Shown: one piece after another, positions 26,592 through 35,288 of the stretch
How the letters are laid out: every line of letters begins with the position of its first letter
How positions within the stretch are numbered: position 1 is the first letter of the stretch
From: Cerina litoralis
Lineage (GTDB): Bacteria; Bacteroidota; Bacteroidia; Flavobacteriales; Flavobacteriaceae
Direction of reading: 5' to 3'
Length of the DNA: 64,000 nt
NCBI GenBank assembly: GCA_022008415.1
Contig: JAIRBC010000001.1
Location: 248,001-312,000 of the forward strand
Notes under the pieces: generated by a model
Told to the model about the DNA's origin: nothing
Databases searched by the model: none
What the model saw: the letters and a program-made list of their open reading frames with translations, nothing else
Position numbers and translations under genes: made by a program

Positions 26592-27518
26592 TTACTTTAA
26601 CTTTATATCAAATTTGGTCAGCTCCTTAAATCGGTCCATTCGTTGGTTAACTTCCTCCCTGTCCAATTGTTGTATTCGTTCGGTTCCGAAACGCTCTACA
26701 CAAAAGGAGGCCAAATTGGATCCATGGATGACCGCCCTTTTTAAATTATTGAAGGATATATTTTCCGATTCTGCCAAATAGCCCGCAAAGCCCCCCGCAA
26801 ACGTATCCCCGGCGCCGGTAGGGTCAAAGACTTCATCTAGCGGAAGCGCAGGCGCAAAAAATACTTTGTTCTTGTGGAACAACAGGGCACCGTGTTCCCC
26901 TTTTTTTATAACCACATATCGAGGGCCCATTTTCTGAATTTTTGCCGCTGCTTTCACCAGTGAATATTCCTCGGTCAATTGTCTTGCCTCTTCATCATTG
27001 ATTGCAATTACGTCTATTTGTCCAATAACGGTCATCAGCTCTTTTAGCGTATGATCCATCCAATAGTTCATCGTGTCCAATACGATTAGTTTTGGTCGAT
27101 CTTCCATCTGATTAATTACACTCATTTGAATGTTCGGGTGAAGATTTCCCAACATCACAACATCGGCATCCTTAAAATTTTCGGGAACAATTGGGTTAAA
27201 ATCGGCCAGAACGTTTAGTTCGGTAGCCAACGTATCCCTCACATTTAGGTCGTTGTGATATTTACCGCTCCAATAAAAAGTCTTGCCTCCCTTTACCACC
27301 TTTAAAGAGGAAATATCTATATTTTTTTGGGTAAAAAGATCGAGATATTTCTTTGGGAAGTCTTCTCCTACGACCGAGACGATCGCGCAGTCAATATTGA
27401 ACTGTGAGGCGGCAAGGCCAATGAAGGTGGCGGCTCCGCCAAGAATCTTATCGGTTTTCCCAAAAGGAGTCTCTATGGCGTCGAAGGCGACCGTGCCCAC
27501 AATCAAAAGTTTTCCCAT
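26592..27518 (-). CDS. PfkB-family sugar/nucleoside kinase
   Basis: 308 residues, soluble, with the ribokinase fold. The N-terminal GGAATFIGLAASQF glycine patch and the C-terminal GAGDTFAGGFAGYL signature, with the catalytic Asp in GAGD, are intact. It phosphorylates a sugar or nucleoside hydroxyl using ATP; the substrate cannot be read from sequence. Its position before a PurF-like gene suggests a nucleoside or ribose-type substrate. It is the first gene of its transcript, starting about 150 bases from a divergent small gene. Confidence 0.85.
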   Translation of the reverse strand: MGKLLIVGTVAFDAIETPFGKTDKILGGAATFIGLAASQFNIDCAIVSVVGEDFPKKYLDLFTQKNIDISSLKVVKGGKTFYWSGKYHNDLNVRDTLATELNVLADFNPIVPENFKDADVVMLGNLHPNIQMSVINQMEDRPKLIVLDTMNYWMDHTLKELMTVIGQIDVIAINDEEARQLTEEYSLVKAAAKIQKMGPRYVVIKKGEHGALLFHKNKVFFAPALPLDEVFDPTGAGDTFAGGFAGYLAESENISFNNLKRAVIHGSNLASFCVERFGTERIQQLDREEVNQRMDRFKELTKFDIKLK

Positions 27519-27664
27519 CTATCAGAAATTTGGTGCAAATATACGTTTTTGTTGTGCCAATTGTACGGGTCGACATCATCAATTTTTTACTTTTTGCTAC
27601 TTAAGTAGTAGTTAAAGATCACATACCGATTTAAATTTGACGGAACAATTAATTGGATAGCACC

Positions 27665-28075
27665 ATGGAAACTAAAACAAAACAAATATTGGAACCCAGT
27701 TTAGTGTCTCTCCATATTGAGACCAAGAACTGGATCGAGGATATCCATTTCTATTTTGACGAACTTACCTTTCTAAACGATTTAATAAGGAAGAAAATAG
27801 GCAGTACTACTTATAGGGACCAAGAGCACAAGGACCTGTACAGAAATGTGGACGACATGCTCAAAAAATTATACGGAGAACTGCTATCGGAACTTAATGC
27901 ACACGAAGCCTATCTCTCCGATTTAATGGATTTAAAACAAAATGTAAACGATGAAGATTATCGATCTAGACATGAAGCGATAGAGAGAAAGCTCTATGCA
28001 TTGGAACAGGGGTTGCGGAACCTAAAGAAATCTCTTTTTAAATATGTCAGGGAAAACGATATTGGACGATCCTAA
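27665..28075 (+). CDS. Conserved small coiled-coil-like protein, unknown function
   Basis: 136 residues from the ATG at 27665; a TTG four codons upstream is less likely. It has no signal peptide or membrane segment and is strongly charged and helical. Candidate coiled-coil stretches are about 25-75 (HFYFDELTFLNDLIRKK) and 95-130 (RHEAIERKLYALEQGLRNL). The sequence shows only a bundle of long helices. It stands alone between minus-strand genes. No function is proposed. Confidence 0.65.
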   Translation: METKTKQILEPSLVSLHIETKNWIEDIHFYFDELTFLNDLIRKKIGSTTYRDQEHKDLYRNVDDMLKKLYGELLSELNAHEAYLSDLMDLKQNVNDEDYRSRHEAIERKLYALEQGLRNLKKSLFKYVRENDIGRS

Positions 28076-28080
28076 ATTGG

Positions 28081-28551
28081 CTATTGGGGTTGGGTAAAAC
28101 CGTAATCCTCTTCTAATCCCTTTTTCTTGGAAGCCGCTACGGCAAGGGCGTCGCATCTTTCGTTTTGTGGGTGGTCGTTGTGGCCTTTGATCCATTTAAA
28201 CGAAACCTTATGTTTTCTATACTCCCTAAGGAACCGTTTCCAGAGATCCACATTTTTCTTATCCTTAAAATTTGTCCGTTCCCACCTTTCGAGCCATTTT
28301 TTCTCCACGGCGTCCACCACGTACTTGGAGTCGGTAAAAACGGTTACGGCGACCCCTTCTTTTTTTAGCTTTCGCAGGGCTTCTATTACCGCTAGCAATT
28401 CCATACGGTTATTCGTGGTATGTTTAAAGCCTTCAGAGAACTCTTTCCTATACGATTTGCCTACCCATTCCATAATAATGCCATAGCCGCCTGGCCCTGG
28501 GTTTCCTCTGGCCGCTCCATCGGTGTATATATGTACATCGGAATTATTCAT
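28081..28551 (-). CDS. rnhA: Ribonuclease HI
   Basis: 156 residues, the normal length. Catalytic carboxylates are D11 (YTDGAARGNPGPGG), E51 (RMELLAVIEAL), D74 (FTDSKYV) and D134 (NERCDALA), with the loop histidine H124 (KGHNDHPQNE). It removes RNA from RNA-DNA hybrids during replication. Its ATG overlaps the end of purN by 8 bases, implying translational coupling in a purN-rnhA unit. It contains the basic protrusion typical of E. coli-type enzymes (KKWLERWERTNFKDKKN). Confidence 0.95.
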   Translation of the reverse strand: MNNSDVHIYTDGAARGNPGPGGYGIIMEWVGKSYRKEFSEGFKHTTNNRMELLAVIEALRKLKKEGVAVTVFTDSKYVVDAVEKKWLERWERTNFKDKKNVDLWKRFLREYRKHKVSFKWIKGHNDHPQNERCDALAVAASKKKGLEEDYGFTQPQ

Positions 28552-29116
28552 TGAGCAACCGTTCTATGGTTTTTGGAAAATGTGCATATTCCAACCGATG
28601 TACTTTCTCGGCGATGGTCTCCGGAGTGTCGTCGGGCAAAATGGTGGCCTTGGCTTGGTGGATAATGGCCCCCTCATCATAATTTTTGTTTACATAATGT
28701 ATGGTAATCCCGGATTCCAGATCTCCGTTTTCCTTTACCGCCCGGTGTACCGCCATGCCATACATGCCCTTACCGCCATATTTTGGCAATAGGGCGGGAT
28801 GAATGTTTATGATCTTATTCGGGAAATTATCGATTATGTCGATAGGCATTTTCCATAGAAAACCGGCCAGTACTATCAATTCGGGCCTCATCGCCTTTAG
28901 GATTTCCAATACACAATCTGTTTTGTAAAACGCCGTCCTGTTAAAATAAAGGGCATTTATATGTAATAGGTCGCACCTTTCAATGACATAGGCGTCTTTC
29001 TTGTTGCTGAGTACGCATACAACTTTGATTTTGTCGCTATCTTGAAAATAACGGACAATATTTTCGACATTAGATCCAGATCCCGAAGCGAATAGGACGA
29101 TACGTTTACTGTTCAC
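28544..29116 (-). CDS. purN: Phosphoribosylglycinamide formyltransferase
   Basis: 190 residues starting at GTG. SGSGSNVENI near the N-terminus binds the GAR phosphate. INIHPALLPKYGG carries the catalytic Asn/His, and the catalytic Asp is in NKNYDEGAIIHQ. It transfers the formyl group of 10-formyl-THF to GAR, the third step of purine synthesis. It overlaps rnhA downstream and is divergent from acpP, a common flavobacterial arrangement. Confidence 0.93.
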   Translation of the reverse strand: MNSKRIVLFASGSGSNVENIVRYFQDSDKIKVVCVLSNKKDAYVIERCDLLHINALYFNRTAFYKTDCVLEILKAMRPELIVLAGFLWKMPIDIIDNFPNKIINIHPALLPKYGGKGMYGMAVHRAVKENGDLESGITIHYVNKNYDEGAIIHQAKATILPDDTPETIAEKVHRLEYAHFPKTIERLLNE

Positions 29117-29444
29117 AAGATTTGTTAAATAATAAAGAAAAGAGAAAATAGAATAAAGAAAAGGGAGGCGAGAAGTATAAAATGTTGTTTAGGGGCAGAT
29201 GTTATAATTTCCATTGCTTGTCCGTTACAACATTGCATAGGACAAAAAATGTACCTCCTAAAATTTGGTTCTGTCCATTCTCTATATTCTACTTTCCAAT
29301 CTCTGGGTTAAATATTTATCGTGCTAAATTACCACTCTTGCATTTATATTTATTAAATTACACTACATTTTAACGACAATTGGCGTTATTAAACCAAAGT
29401 TTTTTATTTTTGCCAACAATTAAAATTTTAAAACCAATAGTATT
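29117..29444. other. 328-base divergent intergenic region purN / acpP
   Basis: It holds the acpP promoter and, nearer purN, two imperfect inverted purine/pyrimidine-rich stretches: about 29131-29168 (AAAGAAAAGAGAAAATAGAA) and about 29275-29300 (CTCTATATTCTACTTTCC). The reverse complement of the right arm resembles the left arm (about 16 of 21 bases by eye). No gene is recognisable between them. Confidence 0.45.
29380..29412 (+). promoter_or_regulatory. acpP promoter
   Basis: TTG (29380-29382), a 22-base spacer and TATTTTTG (29405-29412), a full TAnnTTTG match. Transcription would start about 25 bases before the acpP ATG. Confidence 0.7.
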
Positions 29445-29678
29445 ATGTCAGACATTGCATCAAGAGTAAAGGCTATCATCGTTGATAAATTGGGTGTTGA
29501 TGAGAACGAAGTTGTTTCAGAAGCAAGCTTTACCAACGACCTTGGAGCGGATTCTTTGGACACTGTAGAGTTGATCATGGAATTTGAAAAGGAATTCGAC
29601 ATTCAGATCCCGGATGATCAAGCGGAGAACATTGCCACTGTGGGTCAAGCAATAAGTTATATCGAAGGAGCCAAGTAG
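29445..29678 (+). CDS. acpP: Acyl carrier protein
   Basis: 77 residues, acidic, with the phosphopantetheine attachment site Ser37 in [10 protein letters not shown]. It carries acyl intermediates in type II fatty-acid synthesis. It has its own strong promoter and is followed by a strong terminator, so it can be made in large excess over FabF, whose gene is 183 bases downstream. Confidence 0.97.
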   Translation: MSDIASRVKAIIVDKLGVDENEVVSEASFTNDLGADSLDTVELIMEFEKEFDIQIPDDQAENIATVGQAISYIEGAK

Positions 29679-29707
29679 GCTGTTGATATTTGCATAAGAT
29701 TTTAAAA

Positions 29708-29746
29708 TATCCATGCGGTAATGGTGCCGCATGGATAATTTTTTTT
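29708..29746 (+). terminator. Intrinsic terminator between acpP and fabF
   Basis: An 11-bp perfect stem (TATCCATGCGG and its complement, 29708-29718 and 29727-29737) with an 8-base loop is followed by a run of eight T. It uncouples acpP levels from fabF. Confidence 0.82.
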
Positions 29747-29861
29747 AATTTACGCTTGGCTTAGAAGTCGATGCCCGAGGTTCGTGACCGAGAATCATGT
29801 TAAATCCGTTATGGCTTGGCAAACCTAAAAGGCAAATGATTAAAAAACAAAATTTGAATCA

Positions 29862-31112
29862 ATGCAGTTAAAGCGAGTTGTCGTTACGGGCATGGGTGCC
29901 CTAACACCTATAGGGAATACCTTGGACGAGTATTGGGAGGGGCTTAAGAACGGTAAGAGCGGTTCCGCCCCGGTTACCTATTACGACACCGAGAAATTTA
30001 AGGTAAAATTTGCTTGTGAATTAAAGGGCTACGAGCCCGAAGATTATTTTGACAGGAAAGAAGCTAGGAAATTGGACCGGTTTTCCCAGTATGCCCTAGT
30101 CGCTTCCGATGAGGCTATCGCGGATTCGGGTATCAATCTGGACTTGGTCGACAAGTTCCGGGTAGGGGTTATATGGGGTGCGGGTATTGGCGGTTTGGAA
30201 ACCTTCCAAAATGAGGTGATGAATTTCGCCCAAGGAGATGGCACCCCTCGATTTAATCCTTTCTTTATCCCAAAAATGATAGCGGATATCGCACCTGGAA
30301 ATATTTCTATAAAGCATGGCTTTATGGGTCCGAACTATACTACGGTCTCCGCCTGCGCTTCTGCTGCAAACGCCATGATAGATGCGCTTAACAACATCCG
30401 CCTTGGTTATTGCGATGTGGTGGTCACCGGAGGAAGCGAAGCAGCGGTCACCATTGCTGGAATGGGAGGATTCGGTGCCATGCATGCCCTTTCAACAAGG
30501 AATGACAGTCCCGAAACTGCCTCCAGGCCATTTGATGCTACCCGTGACGGATTTGTATTGGGAGAAGGGGCGGGAGCCCTTATCCTGGAAGAATATGAAC
30601 ACGCCAAGGCAAGAGGGGCCAAAATTTACGCCGAAGTTGCCGGAGGAGGATTGTCTAGCGATGCTTATCATATGACCGCCCCACATCCGGAGGGCCTCGG
30701 TGTGGTAAGAGTGATGGAGAACTGTTTGCGCGATGCGGGACTAAAACCTGAGGATATAGATACCATCAATACGCACGGTACATCCACTCCGCTTGGTGAT
30801 GTTGCCGAGTTGAAGGCTATCGCCCAGGTTTTTGGGGAACACGCCCCTAACATCAATATTAATTCCACAAAATCGATGACGGGTCATTTATTGGGCGCTG
30901 CCGGGGCCATAGAAGCTATTGCCTCTATTTTGGCCATGCAGCATAGCCTTGTCCCTCCTACGATTAATCATTCTGTGGTAGACGAAAACATAGACCCTAG
31001 GTTGAATTTGACCCTTAACAAGGCACAAAAGCGGGAAGTTGATGTAGCCTTGAGCAACACTTTTGGATTTGGGGGCCATAACGCATGTGTGGTCTTTAAA
31101 AAAATTAGCTAA
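29862..31112 (+). CDS. fabF: Beta-ketoacyl-ACP synthase II
   Basis: 416 residues, full length. The catalytic triad is C165 (VSACASAANAM), H305 (INTHGTSTPLGD) and H342 (KSMTGHLLGAAGA). It condenses malonyl-ACP with acyl-ACP to elongate fatty acids. It lies in the conserved acpP-fabF-rnc order. The 168-base gap before rnc shows no clear terminator, so rnc may be reached by read-through. Confidence 0.96.
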   Translation: MQLKRVVVTGMGALTPIGNTLDEYWEGLKNGKSGSAPVTYYDTEKFKVKFACELKGYEPEDYFDRKEARKLDRFSQYALVASDEAIADSGINLDLVDKFRVGVIWGAGIGGLETFQNEVMNFAQGDGTPRFNPFFIPKMIADIAPGNISIKHGFMGPNYTTVSACASAANAMIDALNNIRLGYCDVVVTGGSEAAVTIAGMGGFGAMHALSTRNDSPETASRPFDATRDGFVLGEGAGALILEEYEHAKARGAKIYAEVAGGGLSSDAYHMTAPHPEGLGVVRVMENCLRDAGLKPEDIDTINTHGTSTPLGDVAELKAIAQVFGEHAPNININSTKSMTGHLLGAAGAIEAIASILAMQHSLVPPTINHSVVDENIDPRLNLTLNKAQKREVDVALSNTFGFGGHNACVVFKKIS

Positions 31113-31280
31113 CCAAAGAAGCTGTTTTGAAATCTATCAATTGTTTTTAATGTTCTTTTTTGCGCATAACTTCGTTAAAATGTTAAACCGTAGCTCTGCT
31201 ATGCTTCAAAATTTTGCCTCCTTCTGCATCAAAAACGATCTATGAAAACCCAATCATGAATTTCAAAACAGTTTCTTAGC

Positions 31281-32018
31281 ATGAATTTCCCCTCCAATAT
31301 ATTCACTTCCCACGCCAAAGAGGATGGGAAATTTTTTGAGGGGCTGACAGAAATTTTGGGATTTAAGCCAAAAAAACTCCATGTCTATAAGAAGGCCTTT
31401 GTGCACAGGTCTGCCAACATCAGGGACAAGGATGGCAATGCAATGAACTATGAACGATTGGAATTCCTCGGTGATTCCATGCTCGGAACCATAATTTCCA
31501 AATATTTGTATTTGGAGGTTCCCGAAGGGGACGAGGGCTACCTCACCAAAATGCGCTCTAAAATTGTAAGCAGAAAACACCTGAACGAACTGGGCAAAGA
31601 TTTAGGTCTCCTCCATTTTGTGGAAAGTAGGATTCCAAAATCTAATTTTGGCGACAATATACACGGAAATGTATTCGAGGCGTTGGTGGGGGCGGTTTAC
31701 TTGGACCGAGGCTATAAATACTGTGAGCGGTTCATCAATAAAAGGGTCATTGCCCCCTATGTGGATATAGAACAATTGGAGGGCAAGGTCATTAGCTATA
31801 AGAGTCTGATCATTGAGTGGTGTCAAAAGCAAAAGAAGACCTTTCGCTTTGACGTCTATGAGGATGCCGGTAACGATGCCATAAAGCACTTCGCGGTTAA
31901 ATTGGCCATAGGTGGAAATATTGTTGCAAAAGCCAGGGCGACCTCTAAAAAAAAGGCGGAGGAAAGGGCTTCTAAGCGGGCTTTTTATGCCTTACAGGAT
32001 AAAATGGGGAAATCGTGA
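31281..32018 (+). CDS. rnc: Ribonuclease III
   Basis: 245 residues. The RNase III signature NYERLEFLGDSMLG (about 56-69, with catalytic acidic residues E61 and D65) and the second acidic site in NVFEALVGAVYLDRG are present. A double-stranded-RNA-binding domain fills about residues 170-240 (SLIIEWCQKQKKTFRF to SKKKAEERASKRAF). It processes rRNA precursors and structured RNAs, and would be expected to act on double-stranded regions such as those of the tandem small RNAs at 24.0-24.5 kb. Confidence 0.94.
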   Translation: MNFPSNIFTSHAKEDGKFFEGLTEILGFKPKKLHVYKKAFVHRSANIRDKDGNAMNYERLEFLGDSMLGTIISKYLYLEVPEGDEGYLTKMRSKIVSRKHLNELGKDLGLLHFVESRIPKSNFGDNIHGNVFEALVGAVYLDRGYKYCERFINKRVIAPYVDIEQLEGKVISYKSLIIEWCQKQKKTFRFDVYEDAGNDAIKHFAVKLAIGGNIVAKARATSKKKAEERASKRAFYALQDKMGKS

Positions 32019-32116
32019 GAAACTCTAACGTTTTCGTACTGCTCCAAGTATCTTAATCCCTTGTGAAACTAGGCTTGTAACGCTATTAATTCTATATTTA
32101 CGGACTTTATTTGCTT

Positions 32117-32581
32117 ATGGCACCCTCACATAAAATTTCGGATGATTTTTATGGCGAATTGTACACGTATATCGCCCTGAGAAGTAACTTGGAAGACCAT
32201 GCCCTCGTTTTTGCCATAAACAGATTTTTAAAAAGCAATTTTAAAAGAACCAGAAAGGACTTGGAATTATCGGAAAATGTTAGTTTTCCGGTTTTTGAAT
32301 GGAAGGATTTGATCAATGATAGATACTGGACACTGATTCCCAACAAATGCCACAAGATGGAACTTATTAAAGATGGGGGCCTTTTTGGGGAAGAGCCGTC
32401 TATCAGTACATTTTATGTTGTTCCGGAACATCGGGAAGTAGATTACATTTTAAAATTGGAACAAGAGGACAACGATTTGGAGAATCAATTGATTAAGACC
32501 CTTTTTAAGGTTCCTAAGATCCTTACGGCTTATACGTTGGATACAACAAAGATGAAACACAAAAACAACCTAATTTTTTAG
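32117..32581 (+). CDS. IPExxxVDY-family protein, function unknown
   Basis: 154 residues from the ATG at 32117 (a TTG two codons upstream is in frame). The family-naming motif is seen as VVPEHREVDYILKL (about residues 101-114). It has no signal peptide or membrane segment. The family is restricted to Bacteroidota and is typically encoded between rnc and pyk, as here, with pyk starting 4 bases after the stop. That tight linkage suggests co-expression with pyruvate kinase; the biochemical role is unknown. Confidence 0.85.
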   Translation: MAPSHKISDDFYGELYTYIALRSNLEDHALVFAINRFLKSNFKRTRKDLELSENVSFPVFEWKDLINDRYWTLIPNKCHKMELIKDGGLFGEEPSISTFYVVPEHREVDYILKLEQEDNDLENQLIKTLFKVPKILTAYTLDTTKMKHKNNLIF

Positions 32582-32585
32582 AAGC

Positions 32586-34028
32586 ATGCCATATATTAAA
32601 AAGACAAAGATAGTAGCTACCTTGGGGCCGGCGACCAGTACAAAAGAGGTACTTAGGGACATGATAAAGGCCGGAGTGGATGTCTTTAGAATCAATTTTT
32701 CACATGCTGATTATCCGGATGTGACCGAACGCATCAAAATGATCCGCGAATTAAATGGTGAAATGGGGGTTAACACCACCATACTTGGAGATTTGCAAGG
32801 TCCAAAACTTAGGGTCGGGGTCATGGCCGAGGAAGTCGTGGTGGCTCCAGGGGACGAAATTACCTTCGTCACCGGAAAACCCTTTGAAGGCAATTCCAAA
32901 AGAGTGTACATGAACTATACCTCTTTTCCGAAAGATGTAAAACCTGGAGAGCGAATATTATTGGATGATGGAAAGTTGATGTTCGAAGTCCTTTCCACCA
33001 ATAAGAAGGATGAAGTAAATGCCAAAGTAATCCAGGGAGGACCATTAAAGTCTAAGAAGGGGGTAAACCTTCCAAACACAAATATCTCGCTCCCTGCACT
33101 CACCAAAAAGGATATCAAGGACGCGATATTTGCTATTGGGGAAAAAGTGGACTGGATTGCACTTTCTTTTGTGCGATTTAGCCAAGACCTGATCGATCTA
33201 CAAAATTTGATCAAGGAGCATTCCGATTACAAAATTCCTATTATAGCAAAAATTGAAAAGCCCGAAGCGGTTGATAACATAGACAAGATCGTGGCGTACT
33301 GTGATGGGCTAATGGTAGCCCGAGGAGATCTTGGGGTGGAAGTACCGGCACAGGAAGTGCCCTTGATCCAAAAGCAGTTGGTCCTTAGGGCCAAAAAGGC
33401 TAGAATCCCTGTTATCATTGCTACCCAGATGATGGAGACCATGATTACCAGTTTAACCCCGACCCGGGCAGAGGTAAACGATGTGGCTAATTCAGTTATG
33501 GACGGGGCCGATGCCGTAATGCTTTCCGGCGAAACTTCGGTAGGTAATTATCCGGTGCAGGTTATCGAAAAAATGGCAAGCATCCTACATACCGTTGAAA
33601 GCTCAAGCTTGATAAAGGTGCCAATGGACCCGCCCCATGTTCGCACCAACAGATATATTACCAAGTCGGTATGTTACCACGCGGCGATCATGGCCAATGA
33701 GATCAAGGCCAAGGCCATATCTACCCTGACCAACAGTGGGTACACCGCATTTCAAATTTCTGCTTGGAGACCCAGTGCACATATTCTGGTATTTACTTCC
33801 AACAAAAGAATCTTGACCCAATTGAATTTGTTGTGGGGGGTCAAGTCTTTTTATTACGATAAGTTTGTCTCCACGGACGAGACCATAGAGGATGTAAACA
33901 GGATGGCCTGCGATAAGGGTTTATTGGAAATCGGTGATATGCTCATCAGTTTGGCGGCCATGCCTATAAAGGACAAGGGCATGGTGAATACCCTAAGGGT
34001 CACGGAGATAGATAGTAGCAGTTTCTAG
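32586..34028 (+). CDS. pyk: Pyruvate kinase
   Basis: 480 residues, the standard length. It starts KKTKIVATLGPATS, has the B domain at about 70-170, and the active-site segments IPIIAKIEKPEAVDNI (catalytic Lys), MVARGDLGVEVP and ATQMMETMI. The C-terminal regulatory domain is present. It makes pyruvate and ATP from phosphoenolpyruvate and ADP. It is translationally close to the IPExxxVDY gene and ends in a strong bidirectional terminator. Confidence 0.96.
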   Translation: MPYIKKTKIVATLGPATSTKEVLRDMIKAGVDVFRINFSHADYPDVTERIKMIRELNGEMGVNTTILGDLQGPKLRVGVMAEEVVVAPGDEITFVTGKPFEGNSKRVYMNYTSFPKDVKPGERILLDDGKLMFEVLSTNKKDEVNAKVIQGGPLKSKKGVNLPNTNISLPALTKKDIKDAIFAIGEKVDWIALSFVRFSQDLIDLQNLIKEHSDYKIPIIAKIEKPEAVDNIDKIVAYCDGLMVARGDLGVEVPAQEVPLIQKQLVLRAKKARIPVIIATQMMETMITSLTPTRAEVNDVANSVMDGADAVMLSGETSVGNYPVQVIEKMASILHTVESSSLIKVPMDPPHVRTNRYITKSVCYHAAIMANEIKAKAISTLTNSGYTAFQISAWRPSAHILVFTSNKRILTQLNLLWGVKSFYYDKFVSTDETIEDVNRMACDKGLLEIGDMLISLAAMPIKDKGMVNTLRVTEIDSSSF

Positions 34029-34051
34029 AAAAGTAATATCGACATAATAGA

Positions 34052-34090
34052 AAAAGATCCAACAAGTTTCCAAAACTTGTTGGATCTTTT
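34052..34090. terminator. Bidirectional terminator between pyk and dinB
   Basis: An 18-bp perfect stem (arms 34052-34069 and 34073-34090) with loop CCA, flanked by A-rich and T-rich ends. It serves both convergent genes. Confidence 0.88.
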
Positions 34091-34101
34091 ATTTAAGATG
34101 T

Positions 34102-35202
34102 CTAAAATTCAAACCTCAGCTGTATGGAAACCGCTTCTTCCGGAACATCGACCTTTTTGTCCCCAGTATTTAAATTGGACAGGGAGATTCCTAAAAGTCT
34201 TACTGAGTTTTCCATTTTTTCCTGGTAGAGCAGTTCCTTTATTGTATCTAAAATAACAAACGGATCGGCAACAAAATAAGGCAGGGTCCTACTCCTGGTC
34301 TGAAGGGTAAAATCGCTGTACTTTATTTTTAAGGTTATGGTTTTGCCGGCCAACCCCGATTTTTTTAACCGTTTCCCAACTTCTTGTGCAATGTGTTCCA
34401 ATCGCTCCAGCATAAAAATCTCACTGCTTAGGTTTTCATCAAAAGTGTGTTCCGCGGCAACCGATTTCTGAATTCTGTTGGGTCTTACGGGACTTTTGTG
34501 GATTCCTCGGACTACTTGGTAATAGAAGCTCCCACTTTTACCAAAGTTATCCTCGAGGAATTCCATGGTCTTTTCTTTTAGGTCTTTACCCGTAAAGATG
34601 CCCAATAGGTACATCTTCTCGGCGGTTACCTTCCCCACTCCATAAAATTTTCTAATATCCAGATTTTCCAAAAAAGAGTGGACTTCCTCCGGGTTTACTG
34701 TCTTTTGGCCATTGGGCTTGTTGTAATCACTGGCTACTTTGGCGATAAATTTATTGATAGATATTCCGGCAGAGGCGGTTAAACCGAGCTCTTGATGAAT
34801 ACGTCTTCTTATTTCCCCGGCAACGAGGGTAGCGGAAGGATTGCCCTTTTTATTGACGGTAACGTCCAAATAAGCTTCGTCCAGTGATAATGGCTCTACC
34901 AGGTCCGTGTACTCGTAAAAAATCGCTCTGATTTTCAAGGAAATTTCCTTGTAGCGTACGAATCGTGGCTTAACAAAAATAAGTTGGGGGCATTTTTTTT
35001 TGGCAAGATTTCCGTTCATTGCACTCCTGACCCCAAATTTTCGGGCCTCATAACTGGCCGCCGCTACGACACCCCTTTTTTCTCCGCCCCCAACGGCGAT
35101 GGGCAGGCCTTTTAGTTCGGGATGATCCAACTGCTCCACGGAGGCATAAAATGCGTCCATATCTACATGGATGATCTTTCGCAATGGGAAATCCGTTTCC
35201 AT
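34102..35202 (-). CDS. dinB: DNA polymerase IV (Y-family)
   Basis: 366 residues. Catalytic acidic residues are D14 (IHVDMDAFYASVEQ) and D108-E109 (PLSLDEAYLDV); the palm-thumb region includes SAGISINKFIAKVASDYNKPNG. The little-finger domain is at about 240-345. The C-terminus ends RFEF and lacks an obvious QxSLF-type clamp motif, although VSIQLRFEF is a plausible variant. It performs error-prone lesion bypass. Convergent with pyk. Confidence 0.93.
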   Translation of the reverse strand: METDFPLRKIIHVDMDAFYASVEQLDHPELKGLPIAVGGGEKRGVVAAASYEARKFGVRSAMNGNLAKKKCPQLIFVKPRFVRYKEISLKIRAIFYEYTDLVEPLSLDEAYLDVTVNKKGNPSATLVAGEIRRRIHQELGLTASAGISINKFIAKVASDYNKPNGQKTVNPEEVHSFLENLDIRKFYGVGKVTAEKMYLLGIFTGKDLKEKTMEFLEDNFGKSGSFYYQVVRGIHKSPVRPNRIQKSVAAEHTFDENLSSEIFMLERLEHIAQEVGKRLKKSGLAGKTITLKIKYSDFTLQTRSRTLPYFVADPFVILDTIKELLYQEKMENSVRLLGISLSNLNTGDKKVDVPEEAVSIQLRFEF

Positions 35203-35288
35203 ATCGTAAATTTATGCAAGAAATAGTTAGGAATCCCTCTCTGGTTTCTGCGTGTAGTGGAAGACAAGGTGAGGATTGGAATAAAATT

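Noticed and set aside
35184-35288. Longer start of the Rossmann-fold protein overlapping dinB
   Set aside because: The added residues overlap the dinB start and do not look like protein; the nucleotide-binding loop begins right after the ATG at 35289.
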